Origin: Mesorhizobium helmanticense
GTDB taxonomy: Bacteria; Pseudomonadota; Alphaproteobacteria; Rhizobiales; Rhizobiaceae
Reading direction: 5' to 3'
Length of the DNA: 64,000 nt
Assembly: GCF_003034915.1 (NCBI RefSeq)
Contig: NZ_PZJX01000024.1
Location: forward strand, 1-64,000
This document shows positions 8,461-17,055 of the stretch, piece after piece; positions within the stretch are counted from its first letter, which is position 1, and each line of letters starts with the position of its first letter. A program made the translations under genes and the position numbers. Below the pieces are notes generated by a model that saw nothing but the letters and a program-made list of their open reading frames with translations, was not told the DNA's origin and did no database searches.

Positions 8461-9360
8461 TTATGGCACGATCAGCGTGCCGGCGCCGTGTTCGGTGAAA
8501 AGTTCAAGCAGCACCGAATGCGGCGTCTTGCCGTTCAGGATGACGACGCCTTCGACGCCGCGCTCGATCGCCTCGATGCAGGTCTCCACCTTGGGGATCA
8601 TGCCGCCGGACACCGTGCCGTCCTTGATCAGGGCTTTCGCCTCGGCGACCGTCAATTCGTCGATCAGCTTCTTGTTCTTGTCGAGCACGCCGGGCACGTC
8701 GGTGAGGAAGAGCAGGCGTGTCGCCTGGCAGGCGCCGGCGATGGCGCCGGCAAAGGTGTCGGCATTGATGTTGTAGGTATGGCCGTCACGGCCGGGCGCC
8801 ACCGGCGCCAGCACCGGGATCATTTCGGAACGCGCCAGAAGGTCGAGCAATGTGCGGTCGACCTCGACCGGCTCGCCGACGAAGCCGAGATCGAGCACGC
8901 GCTCGATATTGGAGTCCGGATCGATCATGGTCTTGCGCGCCTTTTCGGCGAAAACCATATTGCCATCCTTGCCGCACAGGCCGATCGCCCACTCGCCTTC
9001 GGCGTTGATCAGCGCGACGATCTCCTTGTTGATCGAGCCGGCCAGCACCATCTCGACGATCTCGACGGTCTTTTGGTCGGTGACGCGCAGGCCGCCCTCG
9101 AACTTCGATTCGATGCCCATCTTGGTCAGCATCGCGCCGATCTGCGGCCCGCCGCCATGCACGACGATCGGGTTGACGCCGGATTGCTTCAACAGCGCGA
9201 TGTCGCGGGCAAAAGCCTTGCCGAGCTCAATGTCGCCCATGGCGTGGCCGCCATATTTCACCACCACCGTCTTGTTCTCGTAGCGCTGCATATAGGGCAA
9301 CGCCCGTGAAAGCAGCGCGGCCTGCATTTCGGCGGTGGCGGTGATCTCCGTCATCGGCAT
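8461..9360 (-). CDS. argB: Acetylglutamate kinase
   Basis: This enzyme phosphorylates N-acetyl-L-glutamate in the second step of arginine synthesis. The 299-residue protein has the amino-acid-kinase fold: KYGGHAMGD near the N-terminus binds phosphate, [12 protein letters not shown] binds acetylglutamate, and [14 protein letters not shown] binds nucleotide. Length and motifs are complete. ATG at 9360 (or 9354) is chosen by homology-like sequence; the ribosome-binding site is weak. In many Rhizobiales argB directly follows yihA; here about 8.5 kb of other genes lies between them. Confidence 0.95.
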   Translation of the reverse strand: MPMTEITATAEMQAALLSRALPYMQRYENKTVVVKYGGHAMGDIELGKAFARDIALLKQSGVNPIVVHGGGPQIGAMLTKMGIESKFEGGLRVTDQKTVEIVEMVLAGSINKEIVALINAEGEWAIGLCGKDGNMVFAEKARKTMIDPDSNIERVLDLGFVGEPVEVDRTLLDLLARSEMIPVLAPVAPGRDGHTYNINADTFAGAIAGACQATRLLFLTDVPGVLDKNKKLIDELTVAEAKALIKDGTVSGGMIPKVETCIEAIERGVEGVVILNGKTPHSVLLELFTEHGAGTLIVP

Positions 9361-9479
9361 GGTTCCCGGCTTACTGGAAAGGACGGCGGCGTCTTAGCGG
9401 GAATTGCGGCGGGCCGCAAACGGCTTTGCTGTCACAATGATGAAATCGATTCTATCTTCTTGTTTGACCGTGGTCTTGT

Positions 9480-9504
9480 CCGAAAACCGGTTCCCACTTT
9501 TCGG
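9480..9504. repeat. RIME-type palindromic intergenic element
   Basis: CCGAAAA at 9480-9486 pairs with TTTTCGG at 9498-9504 around the core CCGGTTCCCAC. This is one of a family of rhizobial intergenic palindromes also seen near 13937 and 52903. It lies between the convergently facing ends of the amidase and its left neighbour region and carries no coding signal. Confidence 0.6.
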
Positions 9505-9512
9505 GACCATGG

Positions 9513-11009
9513 TCACGCCGGGGCCCTGAGCGGCGCCCGCCGCTTGAGCCACCCCGAAATCTTCTCCATCTGCGCGGCAAGCGACAAAAGCGTCTCCTCG
9601 TCCCCGGGCCGGCCGGCGGCTTGGATGCCCAGCGGCAAGCCAGCCTCGGTGACATGGACAGGCAACGCGATCGACGGCTGGCCGCTGACATTCTGGATCG
9701 CCGGCCAGTGGGTGAACCACAGACTCTTGTCCATCAACTGGCCAAGCAGCGGCTTGAACCGCAGCAGGCGTGTGAGATGCAGCCGGTCCAGCATGTTCTC
9801 GATGAACTCATCGGCGCCCTTCGGGTCCATGGCGCCGCAGGCCAGCGGCGGGCGCGCGATGATGGGCATCAGCACGGCGTCATATTGCGCGGTCTCGCTG
9901 ATTAGCCTGCGCGATGTGGCGTGCAGCCGCTGCAGGCCGGCATAGATCTCGCCGGCCGAGGCGATTTCGCCGAAGCGGCCGATAACCCGCGTGGCGCGCT
10001 CCAGGTCGCCGGAAACGGAGCGACCGAGGCGAGCGCCCTCAAGGCGCATCATGCCGGCCACTGCCGCCGCGACGGTCTTGCAGAAATCCGCCATGAAATC
10101 GCGATCGATATAGGGCAGGTCGATCTCCTCGACGGTGTGGCCGCCTTCGCGCGCCAGCGCCACGGCCGTGTCCAGCGCCGTCTGTGTCTCGGCCGATATC
10201 GGCAGGCCAAGCGGCGATTTCCGGTAGACGGCGAGCTTGAGCTTGCCGGGGTCTCGCGCTGCCGCGGCGGCAAACGTGCCTTTCGGCGCCGCCGCCGCAT
10301 AGGGCGACAGCGGATCGGGGCCGTGGGTGAGGTCAAGCAGCAGGGCCGAATCCCGGACCGAGCGGGCCAGCGCGTGGTCGACGACCAGGCCGTACCAGCT
10401 TTCGGTGACCAGCGGCGTCAGTGGCACGCGGCCGCGCGCGGTTTTCAAGCCCACCAGCCCGGTGCAGGCTGCTGGAACGCGGATCGAGCCGCCGCCGTCC
10501 GAGGCATGCGCCACCGGCACGACGCCGGCCGCGACCAGCGCCGCCGCACCTCCCGACGAGCCGCCGCTGGTGTGCGCCGTGTTCCACGGATTGCGGGTAA
10601 TGCCGAAAGCGGCCGATTCGGTCATCAGCCTCAGCCCGTGTTCGGGCGAGGTGCTGGTAGCGATAGGGATCAGGCCGGCGGCCAGATGACGGTCGGTCAT
10701 CACCGAGTTGAAGTCGGCTGTGAAGGCGGGAATGCGGCTGCCTGAATGCGTTGGCACGCCCTTCACGGCGATGCCGAGATCCTTGATCGCAAAAGGCACG
10801 CCGGCCAGCGGCAGATTACGGTCGACGGTTTTCGCCCGCGTCCGCGCTGCCTCGTAAAGCGGCTCGGCAATGGCGTTGATATCGGGACGCGTGGCCTCGG
10901 CCCGGGCAATGGCTGCATCGACAAGCTCCGGCGCCGAGATCTCTCCCTTGCGCACCAGGCTGGCCAGGCCGGTTGCATCATGCTCCCACAGAGCTCGTTC
11001 GACCGACAT
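9513..11009 (-). CDS. Amidase (amidase-signature family)
   Basis: The 498-residue hydrolase belongs to the amidase-signature family, which cleaves amides through a Ser-cisSer-Lys triad. The Lys lies in VPFAIKDLG and the signature is TSGGSSGGAAALVAAGVVPV followed by HASDGGGSIRVPA, containing the cis-Ser and nucleophile Ser. It lacks the motifs of a GatA clustered with gatB/gatC, so it is probably catabolic rather than part of the tRNA amidotransferase; the substrate is unknown. ATG at 11009 is preferred because the family start follows it directly and GGGGA lies upstream; a longer frame to 11111 has no support. It is divergent from the ECF sigma gene. Confidence 0.88.
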   Translation of the reverse strand: MSVERALWEHDATGLASLVRKGEISAPELVDAAIARAEATRPDINAIAEPLYEAARTRAKTVDRNLPLAGVPFAIKDLGIAVKGVPTHSGSRIPAFTADFNSVMTDRHLAAGLIPIATSTSPEHGLRLMTESAAFGITRNPWNTAHTSGGSSGGAAALVAAGVVPVAHASDGGGSIRVPAACTGLVGLKTARGRVPLTPLVTESWYGLVVDHALARSVRDSALLLDLTHGPDPLSPYAAAAPKGTFAAAAARDPGKLKLAVYRKSPLGLPISAETQTALDTAVALAREGGHTVEEIDLPYIDRDFMADFCKTVAAAVAGMMRLEGARLGRSVSGDLERATRVIGRFGEIASAGEIYAGLQRLHATSRRLISETAQYDAVLMPIIARPPLACGAMDPKGADEFIENMLDRLHLTRLLRFKPLLGQLMDKSLWFTHWPAIQNVSGQPSIALPVHVTEAGLPLGIQAAGRPGDEETLLSLAAQMEKISGWLKRRAPLRAPA

Positions 11010-11135
11010 TCCTGCGTCCCCCGCTATTGGCAAAGCTAGCTTGCGGCAGTCTCCTTGGCAATTGACGTGCAAATGCCGGCGTATGGAAGCGTTCGGCCGT
11101 TGCAAATACATTGCAATCTTCTAATTTGGCGGCCG

Positions 11136-11675
11136 ATGACGCCGCAGGACATCACCAAGCTGATTGTCCGGACTTCGATGAAGGACCGGGCCGCGTTCGA
11201 CCTGCTTTACCGGCAGACGAGCGCGAAACTTTTCGGCGTCTGCCTTCGTGTATTGAATGACCGGGGAGAGGCTGAAGAGGCGCTGCAAGAGGTCTTCGTC
11301 AAGATATGGACGAAGGCGGATCGTTTTGCCGTTTCGGATCTGAGCCCGATCTCCTGGCTGGTGGCCATAGCGCGCAATCATGCGATCGATCGCATCAGGG
11401 CGCGCCGCAAGCCCGCCGCGGACATCGACGCCGCGCTCGACGTGGCCGATCCGGCGCCGGGACCGGAGGCCATGGTTGTGGCGGGCGGTGAAGCCGAGCG
11501 CGTCCATCATTGTCTCGATGAGCTGGAGAAGGACCGGGCGGCGGCCGTCCGGGGCGCCTATTTGAACGGCGAAAGCTATGCCGAACTGGCGGAACGCCAT
11601 GGCGTACCGTTGAACACGATGCGGACCTGGCTGCGGCGCAGTTTGCTGAAACTGAGAGAATGCCTGGAAAGATGA
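11136..11675 (+). CDS. ECF RNA polymerase sigma factor, SigK-like
   Basis: The 179-residue protein has region 2 (about residues 15-85, with EEALQEVFVKIW and SWLVAIARNHAIDRIR) and region 4 (about residues 120-175, with GESYAELAERHGVPLNTMRTW). This is the two-domain layout of extracytoplasmic-function sigma factors. It is followed, with an ATGA overlap, by an RskA-type membrane anti-sigma factor and then a fasciclin gene, the same gene set as the actinobacterial SigK-RskA-MPT83 system. It probably directs transcription of its own operon and of the fasciclin/msrB genes under an envelope or redox signal; this is inference. ATG at 11136 is chosen over TTG at 11055. Confidence 0.9.
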   Translation: MTPQDITKLIVRTSMKDRAAFDLLYRQTSAKLFGVCLRVLNDRGEAEEALQEVFVKIWTKADRFAVSDLSPISWLVAIARNHAIDRIRARRKPAADIDAALDVADPAPGPEAMVVAGGEAERVHHCLDELEKDRAAAVRGAYLNGESYAELAERHGVPLNTMRTWLRRSLLKLRECLER

Positions 11676-12388
11676 CGCTGGCAGAGGACAACGGACCGGA
11701 ACGTGGAGGCGACGACCTGCTCGCCGCCGAATACGTTCTTGGCGTTCTGGCGAACGATGAGCGCCAGATTGCGTCCCGTCGCGTCGATACCGAATCCACC
11801 TTCGCCCGCCTCGTTGATGTCTGGGAGGTATATTTGTCGCCTCTGGCCACCGCCTATGCTGCGGTCGAGCCTCCAGCTTCCGTCAAGGTGGCGATCGATC
11901 GGCGGCTGTTTGCCTCGACGCCAGCCAGGTCCGCCGAACCTCGGACCGGCCTCTGGTCGAGCCTCGGTTTCTGGCGTGGCATTGCCACCGCGGCGTTGGC
12001 AGCGCTGGCGATCTATATCGCCGTGCCCTATGTCAGCCTGCCGGTTGAGCAGGAGCGGCTCGTCGCGTCGCTGGCCGCCGACGGCAGCGATGTCAAATAT
12101 CTCGTCGTCTACGATGCAGCCACGCACGATGTCGGCCTCTCTCACGTTTCGGGCGAGCGCGCCGCCGGCAAGGATTTCGAGCTGTGGATGATCGAGGGCA
12201 AGAACGCGCCGGTCTCGATGGGCGTCATCCCGGCCGGTGCAGCCACGCACCTTACAGTGTCGCCGGCCGTGCAGCAGAAGCTGGCGCAAGGCGCCGTGCT
12301 TGCGGTGAGCGTCGAGCCGACGGGCGGTTCGCCGACCGGCCAGCCGACCGGACCGGTTGTTGCCGCGGGCGATCTGAAGGGTGTCTGA
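11672..12388 (+). CDS. Anti-sigma-K factor RskA-like membrane protein
   Basis: The protein should hold the upstream ECF sigma factor inactive at the inner membrane. The N-terminal cytoplasmic part (about residues 1-95, with LLAAEYVLGVLANDERQ) fits the anti-sigma domain; one membrane segment follows (GIATAALAALAIYIAVPYV); and the periplasmic C-terminal part with ELWMIEGKNAPVSMGVI is typical of the RskA domain. The start is either ATG 11672, which overlaps the sigma stop as ATGA, or in-frame ATG 11660, four codons earlier. No Cys pair is obvious in the periplasmic part, unlike redox-sensing RskA of mycobacteria, so the release signal may differ. Confidence 0.87.
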   Translation: MTLAEDNGPERGGDDLLAAEYVLGVLANDERQIASRRVDTESTFARLVDVWEVYLSPLATAYAAVEPPASVKVAIDRRLFASTPARSAEPRTGLWSSLGFWRGIATAALAALAIYIAVPYVSLPVEQERLVASLAADGSDVKYLVVYDAATHDVGLSHVSGERAAGKDFELWMIEGKNAPVSMGVIPAGAATHLTVSPAVQQKLAQGAVLAVSVEPTGGSPTGQPTGPVVAAGDLKGV

Positions 12389-12602
12389 CGGCCCAGCGCC
12401 GGACATACCAGGAAAGAAGAGCCGAAATCTATCTCTCGCGAAGGAAAGGCTTGCAAAAAAACTTGGCGGCCGGATAGCGATTGGGCTTAACAATTTTCAG
12501 TAAGACAAGATTTTTTCTGAGAGGACGAAACTCTCGTATTTCTGCCCCGTATCTCCTTGCGTTCCCGAAAGAGGCGAACAATAACCCGAGGAGATTGATA
12601 TA
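12389..12602. promoter_or_regulatory. Upstream region of the fasciclin gene
   Basis: These 214 bases separate the anti-sigma gene from the fasciclin gene. The region is AT-richer than its surroundings (runs of A near 12456 and T near 12511) and ends in a GAGGAG ribosome-binding site. Given the gene order, an ECF-type promoter read by the upstream sigma factor is expected here, but I did not find a pair of motifs I would defend. Confidence 0.4.
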
Positions 12603-13160
12603 ATGCGTAAACTCGCCACCCTTTTGCTCGCCGGTACGATCGCTGTTTCCGCGCTTGCCACCGCTGCCTACGCCGAAAACCCGATGGTTGGCGGCGCCGC
12701 CATGTACGCCGACAAGAACATCGTCGAGAATGCCGTCAATTCGAAGGATCACACGACACTGGTCGCGGCCGTCAAGGCCGCCGGCTTGGTCGAGACGCTG
12801 CAGGGCGCTGGTCCGTTCACCGTGTTCGCACCGACCAACGAGGCCTTTGCAGCGCTTCCGGCCGGCACGGTCGAAACGCTGCTCAAGCCCGAAAACAAGG
12901 ACAAGCTCGTCAAGATCCTGACCTGCCATGTCGTTGGTGCCAAAGCCATGTCGGCTGATGTAACCAAGATGGTCCAGGACGATGGCGGCGCGCACAAGGT
13001 CAAGACGGCCGGCGGTTGCGAATTGACGCTGAAGGCCGATGGCGGCAAGGTCACCGTGACCGACGAGAACGGCAATGTCGCCAACGTCACCATCGCCGAT
13101 GTCGAGCAGTCGAATGGCGTCATCCATGTCATCGACAAGGTTCTTCTGCCGAAGATGTAA
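12603..13160 (+). CDS. Secreted fasciclin (FAS1) domain protein
   Basis: The 185-residue protein has a clear signal peptide (residues 1-24, ending AAYA-EN) and one FAS1 domain (about residues 45-185). Both FAS1 hallmarks are visible: H1 as FTVFAPTNEAFAALP and H2 near the end as NGVIHVIDKVLLP. FAS1 proteins are extracellular or surface adhesion proteins; in rhizobia such a protein has been linked to symbiosis (Nex18). GAGGAG lies about eight bases before ATG 12603. It sits directly after a SigK/RskA-type pair, the same partnership as mycobacterial MPT70/MPT83, so it is the probable main target of that sigma factor. Confidence 0.92.
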   Translation: MRKLATLLLAGTIAVSALATAAYAENPMVGGAAMYADKNIVENAVNSKDHTTLVAAVKAAGLVETLQGAGPFTVFAPTNEAFAALPAGTVETLLKPENKDKLVKILTCHVVGAKAMSADVTKMVQDDGGAHKVKTAGGCELTLKADGGKVTVTDENGNVANVTIADVEQSNGVIHVIDKVLLPKM

Positions 13161-13203
13161 CGAAAGGCCCGCTGCCGGCGAAATATGGCCAAGGCTCCAT
13201 GCC

Positions 13204-13290
13204 GACGGCGCGGGTCTGCTCCCGTGACCCGCGCCGTCGACAAGCGTACACTCCGCATCGCTGCTCCAGGCCTGGAGCCGGTGCGGAGTG
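13204..13290 (+). terminator. Two strong hairpins after the fasciclin gene
   Basis: GACGGCGCGGGT at 13204-13215 pairs perfectly with 13227-13238 (12 bp, 11-base loop). A second nested structure follows: CACTCCGCA at 13249-13257 pairs with 13282-13290 around the inner palindrome GCTCCAGGCCTGGAGC. Neither has a T run, so they may act in mRNA stabilisation or Rho-linked termination rather than as intrinsic terminators. Confidence 0.5.
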
Positions 13291-13374
13291 CCCGCTTCCA
13301 GGAGTTGGCCGTCACCGGCTTTTGATTTCCGTGTGACGGTCTAATTTGGCAAAGGGAAATCAGGAGGAATGGTG

Positions 13375-13878
13375 ATGACCCGTCGCGACTTTCTTTGGAG
13401 CGGTGCCGCCGGCGTGGCATTGCTGGCGGGAACGGCGGCAATGCTGCGCATGGGCGGACCGCCGGATGCGCGGGCGGCCGAAACTTTCGAGGTCACCAAG
13501 ACCGAGGCCGAGTGGCGTGCCATCCTGTCCGACGCGGCGTTCAATGTGCTGCGCAAGGAAGGCACCGAATATCCCGGCACCAGCCCGCTGCTCAACGAAC
13601 ACCGCAAGGGCACCTTCGCCTGCGCCGGCTGCGAATTGCCGGTCTATTCCTCGCAGACCAAGTTCGATTCCGGCACCGGCTGGCCGAGCTTCTGGCAGGA
13701 AATTCCCAACGCCGTCGGCACGACGCAGGACAGGTCCCTGGGCATGACCCGCACCGAGGTCCATTGCCGGCGCTGCGGCGGCCATCTCGGCCATGTCTTC
13801 GACGACGGCCCGCCGCCGACCGGCCTGCGCCATTGCATCAACGGCGTCGCCCTGACCTTCAAGCCGGCCACGGCCTGA
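13375..13878 (+). CDS. msrB: Exported peptide-methionine (R)-S-oxide reductase
   Basis: The enzyme reduces methionine-R-sulfoxide in proteins. The 167-residue protein starts MTRRDFLWSGAAGVALLAGT, a twin-arginine signal with cleavage near ARA-AE, so the enzyme should be periplasmic. Zinc-binding CxxC pairs are Cys83/Cys86 and Cys131/Cys134, and the catalytic Cys154 lies in RHCINGVAL. ATG at 13375 lies seven bases after AGGAGG; the ATG at 13369 is too close to it. Following an ECF sigma, its anti-sigma and a fasciclin gene, it suggests that the module responds to oxidative damage at the envelope. Confidence 0.93.
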   Translation: MTRRDFLWSGAAGVALLAGTAAMLRMGGPPDARAAETFEVTKTEAEWRAILSDAAFNVLRKEGTEYPGTSPLLNEHRKGTFACAGCELPVYSSQTKFDSGTGWPSFWQEIPNAVGTTQDRSLGMTRTEVHCRRCGGHLGHVFDDGPPPTGLRHCINGVALTFKPATA

Positions 13879-13936
13879 CGACTAGCTGCAACCTGACTTT
13901 GTCAGAGCGCGCGAGAACATCGTGACGGTAGATTTT

Positions 13937-13974
13937 GCGCATGACCCCGAAAATTGCTTTTCGGGGTCATGCGC
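13937..13974. repeat. Perfect 17-bp palindrome with 4-base loop
   Basis: GCGCATGACCCCGAAAA at 13937-13953 pairs with 13958-13974 around TTGC. A degenerate relative is at 59923-59991. It lies between the convergent msrB and emrB-like genes, so it may serve as a bidirectional terminator, but it belongs to a dispersed rhizobial repeat family. Confidence 0.75.
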
Positions 13975-14003
13975 GAGGATGCCGGGCGGGGGTCCGGCGC
14001 TCC

Positions 14004-15599
14004 TCAGTGTCCGCCACCGCCGCCGCCACCGGCCGCGGCCGGCTTGCGGATGAACAGGGTGAAGAGCCCGAGCGTGGCGAACAACACCGTGAGCATGAAG
14101 AACACGTCCATGAAGGACAGCAGCGACGCCTGCTGCTGGACCATGCCCGACAGTTTGGAGATCGCAGCCTTGGAGGCGTCGAGCCCGGCGGTCTGCTCGA
14201 AGGTGAGCGTCATGTTCTGCAGCTTCTCCTGTGCGGCGGCACTGCCCCATTGCACGTGCTCGGAGAGCCTCGCGTAGTGGAAGGCATTGCGGTCGATCAG
14301 CACCGTGTTGATGACGGCGAGGCCGACCGCGCCGCCGAGATTGCGGGTCAGGTTGAACAGGCCGGACGCATTCTTCAGCCGCTCGGGCGGCAAGGTGCCC
14401 AGCGCGATGTTGTTGATCGGCACCATGCACAGCATCATCGAACAGCCGCGCAGGATCTGCGGGATCAGCAGTTCATGGAAATCCCAGTCGGCGGTGAGAT
14501 GCGTCATCCACCAGGTTCCCGTGGCGAAGCCGAAGAAGCCGATCATCATCATGATGCGCGGGTCCATCTTGTTCGACAGGATGCCGGAGATCGGCGCGGT
14601 GAGGAACATGGCCAGACCGCTGACGAACAGCGCCTCGCCGATCATCATCGAATCGTAGCCGCGGATGCGCCCGAGGAACACGGGGTAGAGATAGGTCAGG
14701 CCGTAGAGGCCTATGCCGACGACGAAGGAGAACAGCGAGCCGAAGGCGAAATTGATGTTGCTGAACGCCTTGAGATCGACGATCGGCTCCTCGGCGGTGA
14801 AGACGCGCCAGAAGAACAGCACCGCGCCGACGGTCATGATGATGGCGCAGATGAACACCGCCTGGTCCTGCAGCCAGTCATTGTTGGGACCTTCCTCCAG
14901 CACATATTCCATGCAGCCCAGGAAGGCCGCCATGCCGGCAAGGCCCCACCAGTCGAATTTGCTGAACAGCTTGAGATTGGGCTTGTCGAAGTCGATCAGC
15001 GACCAGGCGGCTGTCGTCACCAGAATGCCGGGCACGACGTTGACCAGGAACAGCCAGTGCCAGGACATGGCGTGGCTGATATAGCCGCCGACGGTCGGGC
15101 CGATGGTCGGCGCCAGCGTCGCCACCAGGCCGATCATCGGCGAGACGACGGCGCGGCGCGACGGCGGGAAGATGGTGAAGGCGGCTGCAAAGACGCTCGG
15201 GATCATGCCGCCGCCGATGAAGCCCTGCACGGCGCGGTAGACGATCATCTGGTCGATATTGGTGGCGGTCGCGGCCAGCGCGCTGGCCGCCGTGAAGCCC
15301 GCCGCCGAAATGGTGAACAGCACGCGCGTCGACAGCATCCGGCTGAGGAAGCCGGACAGCGGGATCATGACCACCTCGGCGATCAGATAGGCCGTCTGCA
15401 CCCACGGGATCTCGTCGGAACTGGCGCTGAGGCCCGCCTGGATCTCGGCCAGGGAGGCCGAGACGATCTGGATGTCGAGGATGGCCATGAACATGCCGAA
15501 CACCATCGCCAGGAAGGCGATGACGCGGCGGATCGGCATGTGATCGGTCTGGGCCGGGACGGCCGGCGCCGATCCGGCGGTAATGGTTGCGGTTGCCAT
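14004..15599 (-). CDS. DHA2-family multidrug efflux MFS transporter (EmrB-like)
   Basis: The 531-residue inner-membrane protein has about 14 hydrophobic segments, as in DHA2 drug/proton antiporters. The first helix carries MFMAILDIQIVSASL (motif D1-like) and the loop after helix 4-5 has GLVATLAPTIGPTVGGYIS, motif C of antiporters. The C-terminus ends in a Gly run and His. Its adaptor partner lies upstream on the same strand (15730-16908), and a TetR gene is divergent from both. It probably exports hydrophobic drugs or plant phenolics through an outer-membrane channel encoded elsewhere; substrates cannot be told. Confidence 0.92.
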   Translation of the reverse strand: MATATITAGSAPAVPAQTDHMPIRRVIAFLAMVFGMFMAILDIQIVSASLAEIQAGLSASSDEIPWVQTAYLIAEVVMIPLSGFLSRMLSTRVLFTISAAGFTAASALAATATNIDQMIVYRAVQGFIGGGMIPSVFAAAFTIFPPSRRAVVSPMIGLVATLAPTIGPTVGGYISHAMSWHWLFLVNVVPGILVTTAAWSLIDFDKPNLKLFSKFDWWGLAGMAAFLGCMEYVLEEGPNNDWLQDQAVFICAIIMTVGAVLFFWRVFTAEEPIVDLKAFSNINFAFGSLFSFVVGIGLYGLTYLYPVFLGRIRGYDSMMIGEALFVSGLAMFLTAPISGILSNKMDPRIMMMIGFFGFATGTWWMTHLTADWDFHELLIPQILRGCSMMLCMVPINNIALGTLPPERLKNASGLFNLTRNLGGAVGLAVINTVLIDRNAFHYARLSEHVQWGSAAAQEKLQNMTLTFEQTAGLDASKAAISKLSGMVQQQASLLSFMDVFFMLTVLFATLGLFTLFIRKPAAAGGGGGGGH

Positions 15600-15615
15600 G
15601 TCATGGCCTCCCTAA

Positions 15616-15660
15616 GCAATTCCGGGAAAAGTGCGTGGCGGTTTTCCCGTCCGGAATTGC
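15616..15660. repeat. RIME-type repeat
   Basis: GCAATTCCGG at 15616 pairs with CCGGAATTGC ending at 15660, around a core GAAAAGTGCGTGGCGGTTTT. Copies with the same core lie at 32931-32974 and, degenerate, at 27190-27234. It separates the pump gene from its adaptor gene. Confidence 0.75.
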
Positions 15661-15729
15661 GTCAAAACAAACTTGGCAGGCAGGGCGGCTCAGCGCTCAA
15701 CAGGCCACTGAGCCGCCCCCCCAAAGTGC

Positions 15730-16908
15730 TCAGTTGGTCGTTGCGGTGGGCGCCGTGCGGCTGTCGACGGCGACGATGACGCTGAGGCCGGCGCGCAGCC
15801 TGCCTGTCTTCAGTACGTCCGCGGGAACGTCGATGCGGACCGGCACGCGCTGCACCACCTTGGTGAAGTTGCCGGTGGCGTTTTCCGGCGGCAGCAGCGA
15901 AAACACCGCACCCGAGGCCGGCGCCAGCGAAGAGACCGTGCCTTCGAAATCATGGCCGTCTATCGCGTCGACCGAAATCCTGACCTTTTCGCCGGGCACC
16001 AGCCGGCCGAGCTGCGTCTCCTTGAAATTGGCGACGATATAGAGCTTGTCCATCGGCACGATGACAGCCAGCTTCTGTCCGGGGCTGACAAGGTCGCCCT
16101 GCTCGACCGAGCGGTTGCCGACCACGCCGTCATAGGGCGCGCGCAGCACGGTGAAGGACAGGTCGCGCGCGGCCTTGTCGCGGCTGAGCTGCAGCGACGC
16201 CAGCGTGCTGGCGGATTCGGCGCGTTGCGCCTGCAGCACGCAGATATTGGCCTGGGCCGCCGCGATCTGCGCGTCCGCGCCGACAAGCGCTGCCTTGGCC
16301 TGATCGAGGGCGGTCTGGGCGTCGTCGAGCTGCGCTTGTGTGCCGACATGCGTCTTGAGCAGTTGCGCCGCGCGCTGCTGTGCGCGCGCCGCATTGTCGG
16401 TCGCGGCCTGGTCGGCGGTCTTTTGCGCCTGCGCCTGCTGCAGCGACGCGCGCGCCGCCTCTGTCTGCGCGTCGATGCGGTCGAGCGTCTTGCTCAGCGT
16501 GGCGATCTGCGCCTCGGCCTGGGCGACGGCTATCTTATAGTCGCCATCATCGACGGTCAGCAGCGGGTCGCCCGCCTTCACCTGCTGGTTCTCGCTCACC
16601 TCGACCTGGTCGACATAGCCTGAAATTTTTGGCGAAATGAACGCCATGTCGGCCTGGACATAGGCGTCATCGGTTGAGATCATGAAGCGGCCGTCGGTCC
16701 AGTAATGGTAGCCATACCAGGCGCCGGCGCCGAGCAGCCCAAGCCCGATGATGGGCAGCAGAAGCGAGCGCACCGAGCGCTTCTTCTTGGCCGGCGCCGC
16801 AACCGGAACCTCGATGACGGGTTTAGTTTCCGGCGCCTCGACCGCCGGTGCGGTCTTGGCGTTGGGGAAGGGACGAACTTCGGCGGTAACGGACGCGTTC
16901 GAGGACAT
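15730..16908 (-). CDS. HlyD/EmrA-family efflux adaptor
   Basis: The 392-residue periplasmic adaptor has a cytoplasmic Pro/Ala-rich start, one membrane anchor (about residues 45-66, LLLPIIGLGLLGAGAWYGYH) and the lipoyl-like block VDQVEVSENQQVKAGDPLLTVDD. A long Ala/Gln-rich coiled coil (about residues 115-245) and the second half-motif APYDGVVGNRSVEQGDLVSPGQ follow. It should bridge the EmrB-like pump at 14004-15599 to an outer-membrane channel. Its promoter region is shared with the divergent TetR gene and carries two operator palindromes, so repression by that TetR is likely. Confidence 0.92.
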   Translation of the reverse strand: MSSNASVTAEVRPFPNAKTAPAVEAPETKPVIEVPVAAPAKKKRSVRSLLLPIIGLGLLGAGAWYGYHYWTDGRFMISTDDAYVQADMAFISPKISGYVDQVEVSENQQVKAGDPLLTVDDGDYKIAVAQAEAQIATLSKTLDRIDAQTEAARASLQQAQAQKTADQAATDNAARAQQRAAQLLKTHVGTQAQLDDAQTALDQAKAALVGADAQIAAAQANICVLQAQRAESASTLASLQLSRDKAARDLSFTVLRAPYDGVVGNRSVEQGDLVSPGQKLAVIVPMDKLYIVANFKETQLGRLVPGEKVRISVDAIDGHDFEGTVSSLAPASGAVFSLLPPENATGNFTKVVQRVPVRIDVPADVLKTGRLRAGLSVIVAVDSRTAPTATTN

Positions 16909-16952
16909 GGTGTTTCTCTGCCAGTCAGTCTATGAGGAAAAGCTATCATACT

Positions 16953-16966
16953 GAACCGTTCGGTTC
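16953..16966. promoter_or_regulatory. TetR operator candidate 1
   Basis: GAACCGTTCGGTTC is a perfect 6-2-6 palindrome 45 bases upstream of the adaptor start. It shares its half-site with the second palindrome at 17015. Paired sites between a TetR gene and a divergent efflux operon are the standard layout for repression of both. Confidence 0.7.
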
Positions 16967-17014
16967 GAACTGGACATTGACTTAGCGCTAAAAGGGGCCC
17001 ATATCAAGGGCAAT

Positions 17015-17030
17015 CGAACCGGTCGGTTCG
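17015..17030. promoter_or_regulatory. TetR operator candidate 2
   Basis: CGAACCGGTCGGTTCG is a perfect 7-2-7 palindrome 26 bases before the TetR start. Its half-site CGAACCG matches that of the palindrome at 16953, and the two centres are 63 bases apart, six helical turns. Confidence 0.7.
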
Positions 17031-17055
17031 AATTATTTTGCGAGGTGCGACTTTT

